A DNA stretch of 64,000 bases from an uncultured Bacteroidia bacterium (GCA_938038735.1 CALHSW010000050.1:1-64000); one strand, 5' to 3'. Numbered from the stretch's first letter, positions 34,431-43,348 are shown. Made by a program: numbers and translations. The notes: a model not told the origin generated them from the letters alone.

Positions 34431-36308
34431 GTGCGGAAGGGTGAACAAACGAAAGGTAGGCAAGCGAGCGTGTCGGAAACAGAGGTAAAAGTGGGAGCAG
34501 CAGGGGATTTCTCAATTGATGAGATTGTTGCGCTGTTTAACCATGTCGATGAGCAGATATTGGAGCTGCATCGCTGCTCTTCGGACGATTTCTTGGGGCT
34601 GAACGCTAAGTTCAAAGGCTTCTACAAGGAGGCAAAGGGGATATCAACCAGCGCGGGCGCACTGTTCCTGCTCTTTTCCGAGGGTGCCAATAGGAAGCTG
34701 ATAGCCGAACTGGAGGATTTCTACGAGTCGTTGGTGCGCAGCCAGCAGCAGCTGTCAAAGCTCATGGACGGAAGCCTAGCGGTGATGTCTACGGTGCGAA
34801 AAACGGCCACGGCGCTATATCTTCCCTTTAGAAATCTATCGCAAAATGGGAGCACGCTCGGGCTCCTGCTAGCCAATATATCGTTGGGGTATAAGGCGAA
34901 GCTGGTTGAGACAGGGGTTGACGAAGCAAAAATGGATGCGCTGGTGGGCGCGGTAGACGAGTTTGTGACCCTCTCGCTGCGCTCCATAAAGAATCTACAG
35001 CATTTTTCGCAGCGGTTGGATGAGGTGCAGGCCGAGGTGACGCATCTGCGCGACTCGACGGTGCACGGTGTGGAGAGCGTAATTGAAGATGTCCACTATG
35101 GGCTGATTCTCTTCGCGGAGAAGCATGAGGAGTCGCAGATGCGTATCCCACAGATAACGAGCAAAACGGATAGCTGCTCCAAGAGCATCGCGGGAATTAT
35201 AACCAACCTACAGTACCAGGATATTATCCGGCAGAAGATGGAGCACATCCAGTCGGCGCACCAGGAGCTGATGGGGGAGCTGGAAGCCATGAAGGCTAAG
35301 CCCGACACCGACTCGGAGTATTGGGTGAAGATGCTGGTGCAGATACGCGATATATCGGCGTTGCAGTCGGCGCAGCTGGTGGCGACCAACCGGGAGTACC
35401 AGGCAGCCATAGAGACGATCGCGAAGCATTTCCGAGATATTGCCGCCGACATGGAGCAGATTTCGGAGCGGTGCCACGACTCGCTGCAGGCAAGCGGGGA
35501 GAGCGGCAGCGCAACGGCCATCACAGATTTGCTGAATCGGCTGAAGCGGAGCGGCAAAACGTTGGCGGAGCTTTCGGGCTGCGTTCCGACCCTGCGTTCC
35601 GACCTTGAAGAGATGACCACTGTGATGCGCAGAGTGCTTGGGCATGCCGACGAGCGGAGCGCGCGCTACAGGTCGCTGTGCGTTGCGGCGCGGGAATTCC
35701 ATGCCACGTTGCTACAGAGTTCTGATTCGGGCGGTAATCTGAGCGATATGCTGGGGCAGATGGCCTCGGTGCTAGAGGATCTAGAGTCATTCCAGGCCAC
35801 AGTGGATGTGGGGATAGAAACTTTTTCGAAGTGCTGCGCAGAGTTAGAAAGCTATCAATCGCAGTTGGAGGGAGAGATGCCGCTGTGGAAAGGCTTTAGC
35901 GAGGGAGCGGATCGGATGCACATGATAGCGCTGAGCCTGGCGCAGACGGAGCGGGAGAGCACAGAGCTGCTGGGGCGTATCCAGACGATGAGCGATAAGG
36001 TGTCGCACGATACGCATCAGGCGTTGGAGGGGATTCGGTACTACGATTTTTTTGAGCGGGTGATAGATGATATTATCGCCGGACTCAACGCGCTGAGTGT
36101 GCGGATTAAGTCGGAGGTGGCGGATGGGATGGTGTCTTCGGATTTGGAGCGTTTACGTTCGTTATATACGATGGAGAGCGAGCACAGCATCCATACAGCG
36201 TTTTCAGAGTCGCAAGGGGAGGGCGATGTGGATTTGTTTGGGAAGGGGATGATAGGCAACGATGAGCTGGCGGCGAATGAGGACGATGATGGGCTGGAGC
36301 TATTTTAG
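34431..36308 (+). CDS. Coiled-coil chemotaxis-operon protein with CheZ/MCP-like helical motifs
   Basis: A 625-residue, largely helical cytoplasmic protein without signal peptide or membrane segment. It opens the che operon (25 bases before the STAS gene). The segment NLQYQDIIRQKMEHIQ (D264, Q268) resembles the YQD/FQDxxxQ helix of CheZ, in which an Asp and a Gln four residues later act on CheY-P, and similar helices in soluble chemoreceptors. A second, less perfect copy reads IRYYDFFERVIDDI (D539, R543). It lacks the highly conserved hairpin-tip sequence of chemoreceptors, so it is not a normal MCP. A CheY-P phosphatase or array-associated scaffold are possible roles. The GTG start is uncertain; another GTG lies at 34470. 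Confidence 0.6.
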   Translation: MRKGEQTKGRQASVSETEVKVGAAGDFSIDEIVALFNHVDEQILELHRCSSDDFLGLNAKFKGFYKEAKGISTSAGALFLLFSEGANRKLIAELEDFYESLVRSQQQLSKLMDGSLAVMSTVRKTATALYLPFRNLSQNGSTLGLLLANISLGYKAKLVETGVDEAKMDALVGAVDEFVTLSLRSIKNLQHFSQRLDEVQAEVTHLRDSTVHGVESVIEDVHYGLILFAEKHEESQMRIPQITSKTDSCSKSIAGIITNLQYQDIIRQKMEHIQSAHQELMGELEAMKAKPDTDSEYWVKMLVQIRDISALQSAQLVATNREYQAAIETIAKHFRDIAADMEQISERCHDSLQASGESGSATAITDLLNRLKRSGKTLAELSGCVPTLRSDLEEMTTVMRRVLGHADERSARYRSLCVAAREFHATLLQSSDSGGNLSDMLGQMASVLEDLESFQATVDVGIETFSKCCAELESYQSQLEGEMPLWKGFSEGADRMHMIALSLAQTERESTELLGRIQTMSDKVSHDTHQALEGIRYYDFFERVIDDIIAGLNALSVRIKSEVADGMVSSDLERLRSLYTMESEHSIHTAFSESQGEGDVDLFGKGMIGNDELAANEDDDGLELF

Positions 36309-36332
36309 CAAGAATTTAAGGGGCAAAGCAAT

Positions 36333-36683
36333 ATGGTGACAAATAGCGCAAAGGCGGTCAAAATTAAGATGTCGGCGGGTCGCGAGAAGGGGAGCGGCCA
36401 GCTGGTGCTGCAGGGCAATCTGACGCTCGATAGCGTTGACGAGGTGCTCCGCGCATTCCGCGAGGCGGTGCAGAAGTATGAGAGCGTAAGCATACGCGTG
36501 GAGCGGGTGTCGGGTGTGGATTTAGGTTTCCTGCAGCTGCTTTACGCATTGGAGACCGCCGTGAAAAATAAAGGGGGCGAGCTGTCGGTACGAATGGATT
36601 TGGAAAAGGACTTGGAATTGCTGCTTCGCAATACGGGCTTTGGGCGTTGGCTCACAGTGCAGCCCGCGAAGGAGAAGAAATAA
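36333..36683 (+). CDS. STAS-domain protein of the chemotaxis operon
   Basis: A 116-residue single STAS domain (GQLVLQGNLTLDSVDEVLRAF, then VDLGFLQLLYALE). In SpoIIAA-type anti-anti-sigma factors the phosphorylated serine lies two residues after the Asp of the DSSG loop. Here that position is glycine (D63, L64, G65), so regulation by serine phosphorylation looks impossible. STAS proteins beside cheY and cheA are known in other lineages, but their role is unclear. It lies 12 bases before cheY. Confidence 0.8.
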   Translation: MVTNSAKAVKIKMSAGREKGSGQLVLQGNLTLDSVDEVLRAFREAVQKYESVSIRVERVSGVDLGFLQLLYALETAVKNKGGELSVRMDLEKDLELLLRNTGFGRWLTVQPAKEKK

Positions 36684-36695
36684 CGAGGAAAGGAT

Positions 36696-37061
36696 ATGTC
36701 GAAGAAGATACTAATAGTCGATGACTCGGAAAGCATCCGCGAGGTGGTGAGTTTCACCCTTGAGAATGAGGGCTTTGATGTGCTAGTGGCGAGTGATGGG
36801 ACCGATGCGTTGACGATGCTCGATGGGCAGCCGATAGACTTGATAATCACGGATCTCCATATGCCGGAGATGGATGGTATAACGTTGATAAAGCATGTGC
36901 GGAAGATGGAGGCGTATCAGCGCATACCCATACTGTTTTTGACGACCGAGTCGCAGACGAGCAAGAAGCTGGAGGCGAAGGAAGCGGGCGCCACAGGGTG
37001 GATTATAAAACCCTTTGTGCCGGCAAAGCTGATCGCGGCTCTAAATAAGGTGCTACGGTAA
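36696..37061 (+). CDS. cheY: Chemotaxis response regulator CheY
   Basis: A 121-residue stand-alone receiver domain with the acidic pocket DD (9-10), phospho-acceptor D53 (IITDLHMPEMDG), the switch threonine in FLTTES and the conserved lysine in IIKPF. It is preceded by GAGGAAAGGAT. The stop overlaps the cheA start (TAATG). It should carry the signal from CheA to a motility machine. No flagellar gene is present in the window, so the output is unknown. Confidence 0.93.
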   Translation: MSKKILIVDDSESIREVVSFTLENEGFDVLVASDGTDALTMLDGQPIDLIITDLHMPEMDGITLIKHVRKMEAYQRIPILFLTTESQTSKKLEAKEAGATGWIIKPFVPAKLIAALNKVLR

Positions 37062-39202
37062 TGGATGCAATGGATAATTTCAGACGGAAATTCGTCGAGG
37101 AGGCGGCCGATCTGATAGAGAATTTGGAGGCGGCGGTGCTCGAGCTCGAGGATCGGCCGACCGATGCGAGCATAGTGCAGCGGATATTCCGTATAATGCA
37201 TACGCTAAAAGGGAATAGCAGCATGTTTGGGTTTACCCAAATAGACCGCTTTACGCACCACATGGAGACGATTTATGACCAGATCAGGAGCAACGAGCGG
37301 GAGGTGACCCGCACGGTGCTTGACCTGACGCTGCGTTCGGTTGACCATTTGCGTTCTTTGCTGCGCGAGGCGGGGCAGGAGGGCGCGGAGGTGATGGCGG
37401 AGCAGGAGGAGCTCATGCGGGTGATGTCGGACATCATTGAGGGGCGCTCCACGGAGCTAAGCGCGAAGAAGGAGGGAGCGGCATCGCCGGCGGAGCCGAA
37501 GGGCGAAGCCGAGGCGGCTGCGGAACCCGCGCCGGCTGCCCCTGCGGCATCCGATGGTCAGTTTGTGACATTCTACGTGCGCTATGCGCCGGTGAGCGAT
37601 ATCTTTAGCAACGGGACGAATCCCCTTTACCAGGTGGATGAGCTGTGCGCGCTGGGCCAATCATTGGTGTTCCCGCGGATGGACAAGGTGCCGAAGCTAG
37701 AGCAGATGGATCCTTCGTTCTGCTACACTTCGTGGGAGGCAATAGTGGCTACGCAGAAAGGGCAGAACGCAATTGACGATGTGTTCATCTTCGTGGAGGG
37801 CGATTCTGACCTTGAGGTGCAGCATCTCGCGGCGGGTAATTTGCTTGAACAGCAGGAGTTTGTGGATGCGGCGAAGCAGCTCTTCCAAAGCTCGCAGAAA
37901 ACGGTGGGGTACGATGAGATCCGTAAGATAGTACCCTCGCAGCCGCAGGTGCAGCGGCAGGAGAACCAGAGCGGCACGAAGCGTCCCGCGGTGAAGGACA
38001 CATCAATATCGTCAATCCGTGTAGCCTCGGAGAAGCTCGACGAGTTGATGAACCTCGTGTCGGAGCTGGTGACCACGCAGGCTCGCCTAACGCTCTTCTC
38101 AGAAGAGACGAACCTGCCGGGCTTGACGGTGATAGCCGAGAATGTGCAGAAGCTGAGCCGTCAGCTGCGCGACATTGCCTTTAGCATCGTGCTAATTCCT
38201 ATTGAGACGCTCATTACGCGCTTTCATAGGCTGGTGCGCGACCTTTCGAGGAGCTTGAATAAGGATGTGCAGTTCGTTACGGAGGGTACGGATACCGAGA
38301 TGGATAAGACCATTATTGAGGGGCTCTCGGACCCGCTGATGCATATCCTTCGTAATAGCCTAGACCACGGAATAGAGGATGCGGCGACTAGAATTCGGGC
38401 GGGGAAACCCGCGCGCGGTACAATCCTTCTTAGGGCCTTTTACTCGGGTGCAAATGTCATGATTCAGGTGTCGGACGACGGTGCTGGGATGGATCCTCGG
38501 GTGATACAGGCGAAAGCGGTAGAGAAGGGGATTATAGCGGCCGATCGTAAGCTGTCGAAGCGAGAGATCTTGGAGCTGGTCTTTATGCCGGGCTTTAGCA
38601 CCTCGAAGGAGGTGACCGATGTGTCGGGACGAGGGGTAGGGATGGATGTGGTGAAGCGAAAAATCATGGAGCTCCGCGGAGAGGTGGAGGTGGACTCGGA
38701 GAAGGGTGTAGGCACGACCATTACGATAAAACTCCCGCTGACGCTGTCGATTATTGATGGGCTGCTGGTGCGTGTGCATGAGACGAACTACGTTATACCG
38801 CTCTCGTCGGTGGACAAGATATACGCAGTGGAGCATAAGAAGGTGGTGGATCAGTTCAACGATGTGGTGGTGCTGGATGGGCAGCAAGTGCCGTTCTTCA
38901 ATCTTCGAAAAGAGTTCAACCAGCCGGAGTTCCCCGATGAAATGGAGCAGGTGATCGTGGTGCATTACGAGGAGAAGAAGGTGGGGTTCGTGGTGGATCT
39001 GGTGGTAGGGGAGTACCAGGCCGTGCTGAAGCCGCTGGGGCGTCATTACAAGAATCAGGATATGATTTCGGGGGCCACGATTTTGGGCGATGGTACCGTG
39101 GCGCTGGTGATGGACACCAATAGGATAATAAATCAGTTTTCAAGACAGGGACGATTTGCCGTTGCTAAGGGTGCGCAACCCGCGACGGAGAGCAATCATT
39201 AA
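37061..39202 (+). CDS. cheA: Chemotaxis histidine kinase CheA
   Basis: A 713-residue kinase with the full P1-P5 plan. The P1 HPt domain has the phospho-acceptor H47 in MHTLKGNSSMFGF. An Ala/Glu/Pro linker (about 140-165) and a P2-like region follow. P3 dimerisation lies near 325-385. The P4 ATPase has the N box MHILRNSLDHG (about 426), G1 DDGAGMD (about 471) and G2 GRGVGMD (about 523). P5 is a CheW-like domain at the C terminus. All catalytic motifs look intact. It should phosphorylate CheY and CheB under receptor control. Confidence 0.95.
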   Translation: MDAMDNFRRKFVEEAADLIENLEAAVLELEDRPTDASIVQRIFRIMHTLKGNSSMFGFTQIDRFTHHMETIYDQIRSNEREVTRTVLDLTLRSVDHLRSLLREAGQEGAEVMAEQEELMRVMSDIIEGRSTELSAKKEGAASPAEPKGEAEAAAEPAPAAPAASDGQFVTFYVRYAPVSDIFSNGTNPLYQVDELCALGQSLVFPRMDKVPKLEQMDPSFCYTSWEAIVATQKGQNAIDDVFIFVEGDSDLEVQHLAAGNLLEQQEFVDAAKQLFQSSQKTVGYDEIRKIVPSQPQVQRQENQSGTKRPAVKDTSISSIRVASEKLDELMNLVSELVTTQARLTLFSEETNLPGLTVIAENVQKLSRQLRDIAFSIVLIPIETLITRFHRLVRDLSRSLNKDVQFVTEGTDTEMDKTIIEGLSDPLMHILRNSLDHGIEDAATRIRAGKPARGTILLRAFYSGANVMIQVSDDGAGMDPRVIQAKAVEKGIIAADRKLSKREILELVFMPGFSTSKEVTDVSGRGVGMDVVKRKIMELRGEVEVDSEKGVGTTITIKLPLTLSIIDGLLVRVHETNYVIPLSSVDKIYAVEHKKVVDQFNDVVVLDGQQVPFFNLRKEFNQPEFPDEMEQVIVVHYEEKKVGFVVDLVVGEYQAVLKPLGRHYKNQDMISGATILGDGTVALVMDTNRIINQFSRQGRFAVAKGAQPATESNH

Positions 39203-39225
39203 GGAAATAAGAGGGAGAAAGAACT

Positions 39226-39756
39226 ATGAGCAACGGAAGTGAGTCAAAAATAAACTCCTACCTTACGTTCAAGCTAGGAGAGGAAGAGTTTGCAGCGCAC
39301 GTGGGGAAAGTGCTGAACATTTTGGAAATGACCAGAATTACAGAGGTTCCCAAGTCGCCTGACTACATGAAGGGGGTAATCAACCTGCGAGGCTCCGTGC
39401 TGCCGGTGATCGATACACGGATAAAGTTTGGGATGACTCCTACAGAGTATACGCCGAATACGTGTATCGTGGTGATGGATATTGACATGGATGGCGATTC
39501 AATTCATGTAGGCGCATTGGTGGACTCGGTGCAGGCTGTGCTTGAGATAGATGATGCGCAGATATTGCCGCCGCCGTCAATAGGGCATAAGTACCGTTCG
39601 GAATTCATTGAGGGCGTGGCGAATATCAATGAGACCTTCATCATGATTCTAAACATGGACGAGGTGTTTAGCAGCGAGGAGGTGCATAATTTACAGGATA
39701 CTGCGGCGGAGAATCAGAACCTGGTGCAGGACCGTGTAGAAGGGTTGACGAACTAG
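39226..39756 (+). CDS. cheW: Chemotaxis coupling protein CheW
   Basis: A 176-residue CheW domain (SYLTFKLGEEEFAAHVGKVLNI, TEVPKSPDYMKGVINLRGSVLPVIDTR, GALVDSVQAVLEI) that links chemoreceptors to CheA. It starts 23 bases after cheA. The acidic tail after residue 145 is longer than in minimal CheW proteins. Confidence 0.94.
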   Translation: MSNGSESKINSYLTFKLGEEEFAAHVGKVLNILEMTRITEVPKSPDYMKGVINLRGSVLPVIDTRIKFGMTPTEYTPNTCIVVMDIDMDGDSIHVGALVDSVQAVLEIDDAQILPPPSIGHKYRSEFIEGVANINETFIMILNMDEVFSSEEVHNLQDTAAENQNLVQDRVEGLTN

Positions 39757-39812
39757 GGGGGCTGCGCAGGGCGAAGGCGCATTTGTAACTACGGGCAAAG
39801 CAGAGGTTAGTT

Positions 39813-40691
39813 ATGCCGGACGACAAGGGAGGAGATTCGCTGTTTTCCTCGTTGCATTCAAGCTATCGTGAGCAGCTAAGCGAGCAGGACTTTGAGAGGC
39901 TGAGTAAGTTCATCTACTCCGTGGCGGGGATAAAGCTGCCACCGGTGAAACGCATCATGCTGCAGAGCCGATTGCAGAAGCGTTTGCGCGCGTTGGACAT
40001 ACCCGACTTCAAGACGTATGCGGATTACGTAACCAGCGCGGCGGGGCAGCAGGAGGAGTTGGTGCATATGCTGGATGTCGTTAGCACCAATAAAACCGAT
40101 TTTTTCCGCGAGCCGGTGCATTTTGACTATCTGCGTGATGCGGTGCTTCCGCAGTTTGTGCAGGAGGGACGGCAGCGCACGGTGAAGTTTTGGAGCGCTG
40201 GGTGCTCGAGCGGAGAAGAGCCGTATACGATAGCGATAGTGGCGAGCGAGTTCTTTGCGCAGCACCCCGGTTTTGACTTTTCAATTTTGGGTACTGACAT
40301 CAGCACAAGGATTTTGGCGAGCGCAGTGAATGCAGTCTACAAGGAGGATCGAGTAGCGGACATTCCTTTTGAGCTGAAACGGAAGTATTTTTTGCGGAGC
40401 AAGGACCGGGCGAAGGCAACGGTACGCGTGGTGCCGGAGCTGCGGAGAAAGTGTTCGTTTACACGCCTTAACTTCATGGACGAGGTCTACAGGGTTCCAG
40501 ATGTGTACGACGTGGTGTTTTGCCGCAACGTGCTGATTTACTTTGATCGCAAGACGCAGGAGGCGGTGATACGGAAGCTTTGCGGGAAGCTCAAGGCGGG
40601 GGGACATTTCTTTTTGGGGCATTCGGAGTCGGTGATGAACATGGATTTGCCATTACGGCAGCTGAGGCCAACGATATTTGTAAAAGAGTAA
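39813..40691 (+). CDS. cheR: Chemoreceptor methyltransferase CheR
   Basis: A 292-residue SAM-dependent methyltransferase that adds methyl groups to receptor glutamates. It has the helical N-terminal domain (LSKFIYSVAGIKLPPVKRIML), the SAM-binding segment KFWSAGCSSGEEPYTIAI, the ILGTDIS strand end and the DVVFCRNVLIYFD motif, followed by FFLGHSES. Length and order of motifs are typical. No receptor gene lies in this operon, so its substrates are encoded elsewhere. Confidence 0.95.
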   Translation: MPDDKGGDSLFSSLHSSYREQLSEQDFERLSKFIYSVAGIKLPPVKRIMLQSRLQKRLRALDIPDFKTYADYVTSAAGQQEELVHMLDVVSTNKTDFFREPVHFDYLRDAVLPQFVQEGRQRTVKFWSAGCSSGEEPYTIAIVASEFFAQHPGFDFSILGTDISTRILASAVNAVYKEDRVADIPFELKRKYFLRSKDRAKATVRVVPELRRKCSFTRLNFMDEVYRVPDVYDVVFCRNVLIYFDRKTQEAVIRKLCGKLKAGGHFFLGHSESVMNMDLPLRQLRPTIFVKE

Positions 40692-40696
40692 AAACG

Positions 40697-41665
40697 ATGC
40701 AGGCGAAGGAAGAGAAGAGTACGAAAGCAGCGGCAACGGGCGCGGCGATAGTGAAGGAGCTGGAGAACGTGTCGGACGTGATGCTAATTGACGAGTTGAG
40801 TCGTCGGGTGCATAGCAATTCGCAGCTGCTGGAGGAGGTGCGGGCGATGAACGCGGAGCTCATTGAAGTTAATAAGAAGCTAGAGGAATCGGAGGCGTTG
40901 AAGAGCCACTTTATCAGCAATATCACCAATGAGATTATAAATCCGTTCACCTCAATACTAGGGCTGTCACGGGCGATTTTAACGGTTGATAAGGAGGCCT
41001 GGAAGAAGGTGATTTCAATGGTTGCGCTGATCCATTCCGAGGCGTTTAGCTTGGATTTCCAGTTCCGGAACATATTTTTCGCAGCGCAGATAGAGGCTGG
41101 CCAATGCCATCCTGAAACGTTGCTCGTGGATGTGCGTTCGGTGGTTGATACGGTGATAGACAGCTTTAAATTTGAGCTGCAGAAGCGCAAGAATACGGTA
41201 GAGGTCAAAGATGCATTGCCGCATGGCGAAGGGGAGGTTTTCAATTTTGCGAGCGATGCATCGTTCCTAAAGTTGATACTGGCGAATCTGCTAAACAATG
41301 CTGTGAACTTTAGCCTTGAGGGGGAGAAGATAGAGGTTCGGCTATTGCAGGATGAGGCTGGTCGGTTAGTGATAGAGGTTCAGGATTGGGGCATTGGGAT
41401 AGCAGAGGAGAGCAAGGCCACTGTGTTTGATAGGTTTACGAGGGGGAATTCATCCATAAACTCGTTGAATAGGGGGCACGGTTTGGGGCTGTCGGTTTGC
41501 AAGGCGCTGGTGGAGATGCTAGATGGGGAGCTGACGTTTGAGAGTACGCTTGGCAAGGGGTCTACGTTCCGCATGGTGGTGCCTGAGTCAGCGGGGGAGC
41601 CTGGGGGAGTGGCGGTCGAGGCGAATGAGATCTTCTTTGAAGACGGCGGAGAAGAGACGTTCTAG
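40697..41665 (+). CDS. Histidine-kinase-like protein lacking the phospho-acceptor histidine
   Basis: A 322-residue cytoplasmic protein with a coiled coil (about 25-68), a HisKA-like dimerisation helix and a complete HATPase_c domain: N box LKLILANLLNNAVNFS (191-206), G1 DWGIGI (230-235), F box VFDRFTRG (243-250), G2 GHGLGLS (260-266). In the H box, FISNITNEIINPF lines up with the common FLANMSHELRTPL, so the phospho-acceptor histidine is N78 (codon AAT, 40928-40930). ATP binding seems preserved but autophosphorylation at the usual site is not possible. DivL of Caulobacter is a known case of a kinase-like protein with another residue at this site. The start at 40697 is 5 bases after cheR; the longer frame overlaps cheR and was rejected. 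Confidence 0.82.
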   Translation: MQAKEEKSTKAAATGAAIVKELENVSDVMLIDELSRRVHSNSQLLEEVRAMNAELIEVNKKLEESEALKSHFISNITNEIINPFTSILGLSRAILTVDKEAWKKVISMVALIHSEAFSLDFQFRNIFFAAQIEAGQCHPETLLVDVRSVVDTVIDSFKFELQKRKNTVEVKDALPHGEGEVFNFASDASFLKLILANLLNNAVNFSLEGEKIEVRLLQDEAGRLVIEVQDWGIGIAEESKATVFDRFTRGNSSINSLNRGHGLGLSVCKALVEMLDGELTFESTLGKGSTFRMVVPESAGEPGGVAVEANEIFFEDGGEETF

Positions 41666-41676
41666 GGGCGCGTAGT

Positions 41677-42144
41677 ATGGAAGAGCGTAAGACACATTTC
41701 CTCTATCCCGCGGCGCTGCACGCCGACAAGGATCCGACCACGGTGTCGACGATACTAGGTTCGTGCGTTGCGGTGTGCCTCTACGATAAGCGTCTCCAGA
41801 TAGGCGGAATAAACCACTACATGCTGCCGTTATGGAATGGGCAGGGGCTGGCGAGTCCTAAGTATGGGAATATCGCCATTGATAAGCTCGTAGAGCGGAT
41901 GCAGTCGCTCGGCTCGCGGCAGCAGGATTTAATCGCGAAGGTCTTTGGCGGGGGAGAGGTGATAGAGACGGGGTCGCATTTTCATATCGGGGAGCGGAAT
42001 ATAGAGGTGGCGATGACCATGCTCAAGGAGAAGGGGATTCCGATAGTGGCGAAGAGTGTGGGGGGGAAGCTGGGACGAAAGCTGGAGTACGATACAGATA
42101 CGGGTACGGTGCGGCAACGGTACATACAGAAGACCATTACGTAG
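41677..42144 (+). CDS. cheD: Chemoreceptor glutamine deamidase CheD
   Basis: A 155-residue cysteine-dependent deamidase that converts receptor glutamines to glutamates, and in some bacteria pairs with CheC. The active-site cysteine is C30 in TILGSCVAVCLYD and the histidine is H47 in GGINHYMLP. FGGGEV and a KSVGGKLGRKL segment complete the family pattern. It lies 11 bases after the kinase-like gene and 46 bases before cheB. No cheC gene is seen. Confidence 0.94.
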   Translation: MEERKTHFLYPAALHADKDPTTVSTILGSCVAVCLYDKRLQIGGINHYMLPLWNGQGLASPKYGNIAIDKLVERMQSLGSRQQDLIAKVFGGGEVIETGSHFHIGERNIEVAMTMLKEKGIPIVAKSVGGKLGRKLEYDTDTGTVRQRYIQKTIT

Positions 42145-42190
42145 GGGGCATGCGCTGGGGTGATGAGAAGCGAGCAGTATAGAAATTGCG

Positions 42191-43267
42191 ATGGGAAAAT
42201 ATCGAGTATTAATAGTTGATGATTCGGCGGTAGTACGGCAGAGTCTGAGTGAAATAGTTTCTACAGATCCGCAGCTGGAAGTGATGGGTACGGCGGCAGA
42301 CCCATTCTTTGCGGCGCAGAAGATTGCGGAGGAGGTTCCCGACGTTATTACCCTCGACGTGGAGATGCCGCGCATGGATGGGCTGACGTTTTTGAAGAAG
42401 ATAATGAGTCAGCACCCAATCCCAGTGGTGATAATATCGAGCTTAACGGAGCGAGGGACGCAGACTGGTATCCGGGCGTTGGAGCTGGGGGCGGTAGAGA
42501 TAATTACGAAGCCGAAGATGGACACGCGAACGTTCATCGAGGAGTCGCGCATTAAGATTTGCGATACCATAAAGGCTGCAGCAATGGCGCGCGTGAGCCG
42601 CCATCGCTTGATGGAGCCGAAACCCGTGGGGCCGAAATACTCGGCCGATGTGATAATGCCGGCTGCGACTAGCTACAGCATGATTAAGACCACCGACATG
42701 GTGGTGGCAGTGGGCGCATCGACTGGTGGCACCGAGGCTCTAACCACGTTCTTAAAGGCGATGCCTGTCGACTGTCCCGGCATTGTTATAGTGCAGCACA
42801 TGCCCGAAAAGTTTACAACGTCGTTTGCCAATCGGTTGAATGATGTATGCGCAATTAACGTAAAAGAGGCGGCCAATAACGACTCGGTGCTTCGGGGCCA
42901 CGCATTAATTGCTCCGGGGAATTACCACATGTTGCTAAAACGCAGCGGTGCGCGTTACTACGTTGAGGTTCGCGAAGGGCCGCTCGTGAATAGGCATAGG
43001 CCATCGGTAGACGTTCTCTTTAGGAGTACGGCGCGGTATGCGGGAGCGAATGCGATTGGGATTATCATGACGGGCATGGGAGGCGATGGGTCGAAGGGGT
43101 TGTTGGAGATGAAGCAGGCGGGGGCGAAGACCATAGCCCAGGATGAGAAGAGCTGCGTGGTATTCGGTATGCCGAAGGAGGCGATTAAGCTGGGTGCGGC
43201 CGACGTGGTAAAGCCCCTCGACCAGATTGCGGGGGAGATGCTACGTTTGGTCAAGGCGAACGGATAG
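42191..43267 (+). CDS. cheB: Chemotaxis protein-glutamate methylesterase CheB
   Basis: A 358-residue two-domain CheB. The N-terminal receiver carries D56 as phospho-acceptor (ITLDVEMPRMDGLTFL). After a linker, the methylesterase domain has the nucleophile S177 in VGASTGGTEAL, H203 in IVQHMPEKFT and the aspartate in MTGMGGDGSKGL. It removes methyl groups from receptors when activated by CheA. It is the last gene of the operon and is followed by a terminator. Confidence 0.95.
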   Translation: MGKYRVLIVDDSAVVRQSLSEIVSTDPQLEVMGTAADPFFAAQKIAEEVPDVITLDVEMPRMDGLTFLKKIMSQHPIPVVIISSLTERGTQTGIRALELGAVEIITKPKMDTRTFIEESRIKICDTIKAAAMARVSRHRLMEPKPVGPKYSADVIMPAATSYSMIKTTDMVVAVGASTGGTEALTTFLKAMPVDCPGIVIVQHMPEKFTTSFANRLNDVCAINVKEAANNDSVLRGHALIAPGNYHMLLKRSGARYYVEVREGPLVNRHRPSVDVLFRSTARYAGANAIGIIMTGMGGDGSKGLLEMKQAGAKTIAQDEKSCVVFGMPKEAIKLGAADVVKPLDQIAGEMLRLVKANG

Positions 43268-43298
43268 TAGAGGTACTATTAGGCGTTTGAATGCTGTA

Positions 43299-43348
43299 AG
43301 GGGGGTATTTCAAGAGGAGTAGCTTGGACTAGCCCCCCTCTTTATTTT
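43299..43348 (+). terminator. Terminator-like hairpin after the chemotaxis operon
   Basis: GGGGGGTA (43300-43307) pairs with TA(G)CCCCCC (43330-43338) with one bulged base and a long loop. TCTTTATTTT follows. It lies 32 bases after the cheB stop. Confidence 0.55.

Noticed and set aside
40580..40696. N-terminal extension of the kinase-like gene into cheR
   Set aside because: It overlaps the conserved 3' end of cheR in another frame. The ATG at 40697 follows the cheR stop by 5 bases.
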